Shown piece by piece: positions 8,450 to 13,106 of a stretch of 13,106 nucleotides of DNA (positions are counted from its first letter, which is position 1; every line of letters begins with the position of its first letter). The stretch comes from Nephromyces sp. MM_2019. Taxonomy: Eukaryota > Apicomplexa > Aconoidasida > Nephromycida. The stretch is from assembly GCA_015657535.1 (NCBI GenBank), contig JADHZB010001660.1, forward strand, positions 3,769-16,874. The letters are read 5' to 3'. Made by a program: the position numbers and the translations under genes. The notes under the pieces are model-generated. The model searched no databases. It was given only the letters and a program-made list of their open reading frames with translations, and was not told the DNA's origin.

Positions 8450-8614
8450 CTAACCTAGCATCAAAGGAGGAGGAAGGGTGGAGACATACTCCTTTTCTTG
8501 TGTCAAAGAGGCGCTTTTTGCATACCTAAAAAACATCTTCAGCCGGAATATATTGAAGAAGAAGAAGAGGAAGAAGAGGAGGTGGAAGAGGAGGAAGAAG
8601 AGGAGGTGGAAGAT

Positions 8615-8649
<35 letters not shown>

Positions 8650-10893
8650 GCAGGAGGAGGAGGAAGAAGAGGAGGAGGAGAAAGAAGAGGAGGAAGAAGA
8701 GGAGGTGGAAGATGAAGAGGAAGAGGCAGAAGATGAAGAAGAGAAGGAGCAGGAGGAAGAAGAGGAGGAGGAGGAGGAGGAAGAAGAGGAGGTGGAAGAT
8801 GAAGAAGAGGAGGTGGAAGATGAAGAGGAAGAGGCAGAAGATGAAGAAGAGGCAGAAGATGAAGAAGAGAAGGAGCAGGAGGAACAAGAAGAAGATGGAG
8901 CAGAAGATGAAGAGGAAGAGGCAGAAGAAGAAGAAGAAGAGGAGGAGGAAGAGGAAGCAGGAGACCAAGGGGGAGAGCACACGTGAAAGTGAAACTGTGC
9001 TAGTCTGGCAAGCAACCCAGTACGCTGTACAGAGAGGCCTCGTCATTTTAAAGGATTACGCACATATACACACCAGACTCATCCTACAAACACACACACA
9101 CCCTTACCACACACCAATCACTACACACACACACAGGCACAAATCTTACCCGTAGGCAATTAGTTGACGATATGCAGCGAGATCGATTGTCTCATCCTGC
9201 AGCTGTCTACCAGTTGCACCCACACCTGTGTCTTCATGCTTAATTAACTGAGAAACTTCTCTCTTTGGAGATTCTCGCTGGGTGCCCATTGGCAGCACTG
9301 TAGCACCCCCCAAGTAGATATGTTGAGACGGCGAGATGGGAGCAGGTTGAACAGCTTTTTGGGGAGCTTGGATGAGGTGGGTTAGGGGTGTATGTACACC
9401 CCCCTCTACCACCTCTGGGGGTATGAAGGGTTCTTGAGAAAAGATTTCCTGCTTCTGAGTGAAGTATAAAAGCTCAAAAAATGTGTGTGCATGACAATAT
9501 AAGCATGCGTGTGTGTTGGGCAGGCTAAAGGTTGTGTGGAAGCATGTGTGTGCAGTATTCTTGAAGAGTTAAAGGATTACAGCAGCATCGCCCTTTAACG
9601 TTGCCTCGTAAATTGCAATTTTATGTGTGCGTGACGCCTGAGTTTATGATGCTTTCCTATGTGTATGATGCTTGTGTGCGTGTGATGCTTGTGTGTGTGT
9701 GATGCCTGTGCGTGAGCACAAAGGCTTCCTCATCCTCACCAAAGCATGCGGAAACTTCAAAAACCATAAACCCACCAAAAGAAACAAAGCTGAGTCTAAA
9801 ACTAGTGTATCGATACACATACATAGCAACATGCACACACACACACAAAAGCACCCACACATACACACACACAATTACACGCACGCAAATACACAGACAC
9901 ACACACGCAACAACGCCCACACACACACAACAGCACGCATACACACACACATATAGAGCAGAATCAGCAAAACTACTTGGCAGATAACCCCTCATTACCT
10001 CTTCAATAATCGTCTTTTCCTTCTCAGCGGCTGTCTCTAACAGAAGGCAGGCAAATGAGCAGCTTTAAGGCAGTGAATCTCATTGGAGTGCACAAACACC
10101 CCCCTCCCCCTCCAGGTATCAACCCAAACTCATCACACACTCTCATCACCAAGCAAACGTAAAGCTCAAATAACGAATGAACTCATGCACACACACGCAT
10201 GGATAGATATGCACACATTCAATTTTATCTGCAGCATGACATAAATACATAACATCATATTATATAAGAAAGCGCAGGTATTACAAGTTATTTCAGACAC
10301 ACACACTGCCCAACAAGTTCATATTAGTATGGCAAGCTGGGGGAACCATGGTACTCTTTGTTGAGTGTACATACACCCCCCTCACCAATCATTGGCACCT
10401 CAGACGCGTCAGAAACATCTACATTGACAGGAGGTGCTGAGGGATAGCCTGTGAGATCATTGGCCTCCTACACGAGCAAAAGGGCATATACTTCAGCAGG
10501 CTTTCATTAGAGCACACACACAGAGATACACCCACCAGCACAAGGAAATGCAGACACAGAGAAACACACACTACTACAAGCTAACATATAGCCAGCAAAA
10601 CACACGCATACATACCAATGCACACACATACACGTGTACATACCAACACACAGATACACATATACACCAAAAAAAACACACAGAAGCACACACACACTAA
10701 GACACACACATACGAAGATACACGCGCATCCACACACATAATGGCCGACACGCACTAACACAAACACACACACAGCCAAGAGCCAGCACACCTCCTGCTT
10801 CACAACAGTTAATGAGGCAAACTCATTCTTCCCATCACACTCTTCCACTTTCTGCATCGAAACTTCATCCTTCACTTGGTAGCTTTCAGGCAT
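8450..10893 (-). CDS. Gene F: six-exon protein of about 240 residues, unknown function
   Basis: This is the best supported model, but I do not recognise the protein. Exons are 10893-10792, 10467-10386, 10036-9949, 9789-9720, 9454-9150 and 8525-8450 (stop TAG). The phases 0, 1, 2, 0, 2 agree at all five junctions. Donors are gtgtgc, gtgagg, a GT within a (GT)n run, gtgctc and gtaaga. Landmarks: MPESYQVKDEVSMQKVEE, FASLTVVKQE, EANDLTGYPSAPPVNVDV, TAAEKEKTIIEEVMRGYL, FVSFGGFMVFEVSACFGE, KQEIFSQEPFIPPEVVEG, REVSQLIKHEDTGVGATG, ETIDLAAYRQLIAY, and the C terminus EKEYVSTLPPPLMLG. The third exon could instead stop at a gtaatg donor (9999), but then it would not join the fourth. The first exon opens with ATG right at its acceptor, so it may hold the start or be internal. 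A 102-base in-frame stretch (9399-9298) may be an optional intron. Confidence 0.68.
8555..8960. repeat. About 400-bp purine/pyrimidine tract (GAA/GAG repeats)
   Basis: The plus strand is almost pure purine, GAA/GAG with scattered GAT, GTG, GCA and CAG. The plus strand is open as poly-Glu or Lys/Arg, and the minus strand as poly-Ser or Phe/Leu, as expected of any such tract. In the sense of gene F it lies inside intron 9149-8526 and ends about 30 bases before the acceptor ttttttag. It would therefore be a giant polypyrimidine tract. Longer internal repeats such as gaggtggaagatgaagaaga occur several times. Confidence 0.85.
9388..9399. repeat. Palindrome GTGTATGTACAC
   Basis: This is a perfect copy inside gene F exon 5, preceded on the minus strand by gagggggg. 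Its first GT is the donor of a possible optional intron ending at a ctacag acceptor (9298). Confidence 0.7.
9484..9715. repeat. GT-rich block (AC-rich gene F intron)
   Basis: Imperfect GTGTG on the plus strand fills intron 9719-9455 of gene F, which is AC-rich in the sense direction. The words gtgtgatgctt/gtatgatgctt repeat near 9650-9705. Confidence 0.65.
9825..9952. repeat. CA-rich block (GT-rich gene F intron)
   Basis: Dense ACAC on the plus strand is (GT)n in the sense direction, filling intron 9948-9790 of gene F. It is complementary to the following intron (9719-9455), and the 70-base fourth exon lies between them. Confidence 0.75.
10088..10099. repeat. Near-palindrome GTGCACAAACAC
   Basis: This imperfect member of the family lies in gene F intron 10385-10037. 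On the minus strand it is preceded by gagggggaggggggtg, the same G-rich lead seen before the copies at 9388 and 10365. Confidence 0.4.
10365..10376. repeat. Palindrome GTGTACATACAC
   Basis: This is a perfect copy. On the minus strand it begins nine bases after the GT of the gene F donor at 10385-10384, within gtgaggggggtgtatg. It is therefore intronic and next to the 5' splice site. Confidence 0.75.
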
Positions 10894-10959
10894 CTGCACA
10901 CAGCATCGGTAGATGAAAGCTATAACACTGTATTTCTTAGATTTCAGTGCACAGAAGAA

Positions 10960-11140
10960 CACACGCACACACCAGCAGTCTTAAAAACACATAAAGGCTG
11001 CTTTACAAATGTGGAGAAGCAGCTTTACACGCACACACCAGCAGGCTTAAGCACATGCGAAAACAGCCTCACGCACACACAGACAAGATCCCTTACACGT
11101 ACATCAACAGAACAGCAGCTTTACACGCACACACATAAGC
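10960..11140. repeat. Diverged repeats with agcagctttacacgcacac
   Basis: Words related to gcagctttacacgcacacac occur near 11021 and 11112, with looser copies (caccagcagtcttaaaaac / caccagcaggcttaagcac) near 10970 and 11037. This is the sequence upstream of gene F exon 1. No exon in it has consistent phase. Confidence 0.55.
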
Positions 11141-11230
11141 ACTCTCACACGCTGAAAAACACAAGGTTCCTTATACTCATGCACATACAAGCAGGAACCC
11201 ACACGCTAGGCATAAAACCGCCCACTCAAG

Positions 11231-11242
11231 GTGTACGTACAC
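11231..11242. repeat. Palindrome GTGTACGTACAC
   Basis: This is a perfect copy whose minus-strand GT (11242-11241) is itself the donor of a candidate 29-base exon 11271-11243 (acceptor accctcatag, reading LSPSKRSLL). Confidence 0.7.
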
Positions 11243-11541
11243 CTCAAAAGGCTTCTTTTAGAAGGCGAAAGCTATGAGGGTAATACAGCTAGAGGCAAGT
11301 TGAATCAGCTCTAAACCCACCACTTGGGCATTACACACACACACACACACTATCAGTCTAGCAACGCACACATACCATCACCTAATCAACAAACACATAC
11401 ACCACCATTACTCAGTAAAACACACAAATATCATCATCTTCGATCATGCAGTCCGTGTGTGTTACAAACTATACACTAGTAAAACAGCACTCACTGAAGC
11501 TGTGCTCGTCCATAGTATACCACTCCAAGCAGTAGGATTAC

Positions 11542-11572
<31 letters not shown>

Positions 11573-11725
11573 ATGAAGGAAAACTAGAGCTAGGAAGAAG
11601 TGAAGAGAAGGTATTGGTGGGGTGTTATTACACCCCCTGAAAAGACTGGGAGAGAGACAGTTTGTCTTCGCACACAGCTTTCTTAGGTATGCCTTTCACA
11701 GCAAGCGGAGAGCACGTAGTAGTTG
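11243..11725 (-). CDS. Possible 5' exons of gene F or a separate small gene
   Basis: Three minus-strand segments have good borders. Segment 11725-11634 (acceptor atactacttcatag) reads TTTCSPLAVKGIPKKAVC, then EDKLSLSQSFQG, and ends in phase 0 at a gtgtaa donor. Segment 11541-11495 (acceptor in a long GT run ending gtgcag, strong donor gtgagt) is open either as VILLLGVVYYGRAQLQ or as NPTAWSGILWTSTAS. Segment 11271-11243 is short (LSPSKRSLL). The first two join in frame if VILLLGVVYYGRAQLQ is used, but I could not carry the frame into gene F exon 10893. A start ATG reading MDEHSF lies inside the second segment. The first segment is the most convincing. Confidence 0.38.
11543..11572. repeat. (AC)n microsatellite at an acceptor
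   Basis: On the minus strand this pure (GT)n run ends in gcag at 11542, directly before the candidate exon 11541-11495. It takes the place usually held by a polypyrimidine tract. Confidence 0.85.
11622..11633. repeat. Near-palindrome GTGTTATTACAC
   Basis: This family member has four-base arms extended by flanking GGGG/CCCC to an eight-base inverted repeat. Its minus-strand GT (11633-11632) is the donor ending the candidate exon 11725-11634, and the following TAA stops read-through. Confidence 0.65.
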
Positions 11726-11930
11726 CTATGAAGTAGTATTGCGTGCAGGCTGATGTGTGTGCGTGTGAGCGCGAATGTGTGTTGGTGTGTGTGTTTGTTT
11801 GCGTCTAAAGTTGCATCTGTTGGGAAATGTAGTGTGTGTGTGGAGGGCCTTGGGCTGGCGAAAATGTAGTGTGTCTGTGTGTGTGGAGTGGGTGGGTACA
11901 CATATCGTGTGTGTGCAGAAGTTTGCTATA

Positions 11931-12869
11931 TTATTCAACAGTGAGCAAGCAAACGTGTGTGCGCTGGCGCGTGTGCTCCAGCTTGTGTTGCTCGTCTGCT
12001 ACTACTTGTTTCGATAAAGTTTTCGACTGGAGCATAACATCACACACACACCTCCATATTCATACACACATAACCAATACTCGCGCACACACACGCACAT
12101 TCATACTCGCACGCACACATCTCCATATTAGCAGACACACATCAGAACACCTCCATCTCCATACTCGTACACACACATGCACCTCCATATTGACACACAC
12201 AACGCCATGCGATAGGATATATATACGTGCATGTCCATAATCACACACACCAACACACACACGTATACTTATCAACTCATAACCATCCATGTAAAACGGA
12301 GACACATACACCAACACACGCACACAACCACACACTCAAACACACTCAAATACGCAGTAAGTGAACACACACACACACCCTTACCCCGGCCTTCCACTGC
12401 ATTGTGGGCTCTCTGACTCAGCAGCTCCATAGCATCAGATGGAGCGAACACACTACTATGAGAGGCAGAGAGTGCGTCGATACTTCTACCCATCGCTATG
12501 ATAAGTGGCAAGCCAGGCTTCCGATATGTAAGCAGCATCAACGACCGCATAGCATCTGCATGAAAGTTAGCCACACACACAAGCCTCACCGCAATGAGAG
12601 AGCATACGTAGAGCACAAAACACACACATTCACACACATACCAGAAAGCAAGCCGACACATGGACAGTGGCAAATTACCATACACACTCCAACATACACA
12701 CCAGCACACACACACTCCAACATACACATCAGCACACACACATACACACATCAACACATGTAACTTCCTTACAGCTCATTACACACACAAAACAAACCGC
12801 AGAGAGAGGCAGAAGCTCTGAATTCCTTTGCAGAAAACGTCAAATTACTGAAAAACGATACTTCTTCAT
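11931..12869 (-). CDS. Gene G: three-exon protein, unknown function (5' end outside window)
   Basis: I do not recognise this protein. Exons are 12869-12798 (EEVSFFSNLTFSAKEFRASA, SLC; acceptor ttctgcttttag, donor gtttgt), 12555-12385 (AMRSLMLLTYRKPGLPLII, AMGRSIDALSASHSSVF, APSDAMELLSQRAHNAVEGR; acceptor ctttcatgcag, donor gtaagg) and 12026 to about 11931 (acceptor ttatgctccag). The first two join in phase 1 at an Asp codon. The third exon's frame is uncertain. Phase 1 gives ENFIETSSSRRATQAGAHA and a TGA at 11935. Phase 0, which needs a slightly later donor in the GT run, gives SKTLSKQVVADEQHKLEH and a TAA at 11931. The second exon has a hydrophobic core (LPLIIAM) and looks like a folded domain. 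All introns are GT-rich. The plus strand of both outer exons is also open, but it gives no phase-consistent chain. Confidence 0.6.
12043..12200. repeat. Diverged repeats with cacctccatatt
   Basis: The word (c/t)ctccatatt, flanked by CACACA, recurs near 12050, 12120, 12150 (variant ctccatact) and 12182. The array lies in gene G intron 12384-12027. Confidence 0.55.
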
Positions 12870-12910
12870 CTAAAAGCAGAATAACATACTGATAACGAAA
12901 AAAAACATAA

Positions 12911-13106
12911 AAAAAAATGATGAAGATGAAGAAGAAGATGATGAAGATGATGAAGATGATGGTGAAGATGATGAAGATGAAGAAGATGATGGTGAAGATG
13001 ATGAAGATGATGAAGATGATGAAGATGATGGTGAAGATGGTGAAGATGATGGTGAAGATGATGAAGATGATGAAGATGATGAAGAAGATGATGAAGATGA
13101 TGATGA
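12911..13106. repeat. GAT/GAA trinucleotide tract running off the right edge
   Basis: At least 196 bases of gatgaagat-type repeats, with ggt replacing gat at intervals (gatgatggtgaagat). In the sense of gene G it lies directly upstream of an acceptor at 12870, after a T-rich stretch, so it reads as a long (TCATCT)-like pyrimidine-rich intron segment. On the plus strand it would encode an Asp/Glu-rich stretch. Confidence 0.85.

Noticed and set aside
8450..9046. Minus-strand frame of 198 codons rich in Phe/Leu, resembling a membrane protein
   Set aside because: The hydrophobic part is only the pyrimidine tract read as TTC/CTC codons. Its last 24 codons are real coding sequence but belong to the spliced gene F.
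8478..9155. Long plus-strand frames through the GAA/GAG tract (poly-Glu and poly-Lys/Arg proteins)
   Set aside because: Any such tract is open in nearly all frames. The minus-strand exons on both sides join in phase and make the tract intronic.
11924..12016. Plus-strand segment KFAILFNSEQANVCALAR with acceptor gtgtgtgcag
   Set aside because: No plus-strand partner exon was found, and the minus strand has a well-bordered terminal exon for gene G here.
12272..12757. Minus-strand frame of 161 codons as one protein
   Set aside because: Only 12555-12385 is protein-like. Both flanks are Val-Cys runs from GT-rich intron sequence, with a donor and an acceptor at the borders.
12768..12893. Plus-strand segment reading REAEALNSFAENVKLL with acceptor cttccttacag
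   Set aside because: The minus-strand exon over the same bases joins in phase to the next exon of gene G. The plus reading has no partner.
1..13106. Telomeric or centromeric repeat array
   Set aside because: The repeats are mixed dinucleotide microsatellites interspersed with exons. No telomere-like unit or long higher-order array is present.
1..13106. CRISPR array, phage or bacterial operon
   Set aside because: The 76-bp array has no spacers, coding blocks are split by GT-AG introns, and no ribosome-binding-site-led reading frames are present.

Overview
This is eukaryotic nuclear DNA from an intron-dense organism, most likely a protist. No long open reading frame is credible as a single gene. 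Short protein-like blocks instead sit between GT donors and AG acceptors, many preceded by pyrimidine tracts, in a background of (GT)n/(AC)n-rich sequence. I could not place the organism and recognised no protein family. All gene models below are exon chains I built by eye from splice signals, reading-frame continuity and intron phase.

Every exon chain I can defend lies on the minus strand. From right to left (the direction of transcription) they are: gene G (12869 to about 11931, 5' end outside the window); gene F (six phase-consistent exons 10893 to 8450, with possible further 5' exons up to 11725); fragments around 8233-8158; a terminal exon at 7802-7681 (gene E); gene D (7539 to 6448, one large intron); a terminal exon at 5837-5732 (gene H); a weak chain between 5409 and 4723; gene C (4084 to 3678, perhaps starting at 4301); gene A (about 3306 to 1867); and gene B (about 1807 to 174, probably continuing past the left edge). 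Spacing is tight: the proposed start of B lies about 60 bases after the stop of A.

Introns are the striking part. They are mostly made of either GT-rich or AC-rich sequence in the sense direction. The intron of gene D has a GT-rich 5' half and an AC-rich 3' half, so its two ends are complementary. One intron of gene F carries about 400 bases of almost pure pyrimidine before its acceptor. One intron of gene B appears to be only 26 bases long. A palindrome GTGTANNTACAC recurs across the window, and several copies coincide with, or lie just inside, predicted 5' splice sites. Five more copies sit in a 5 x 76 bp tandem array inside a gene B intron.

The rest is low-complexity or degenerate tandem repeats. 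I saw no rRNA, tRNA, CRISPR or transposase-like sequence. The proteins share no visible pathway, so I make no claim that the genes act together.
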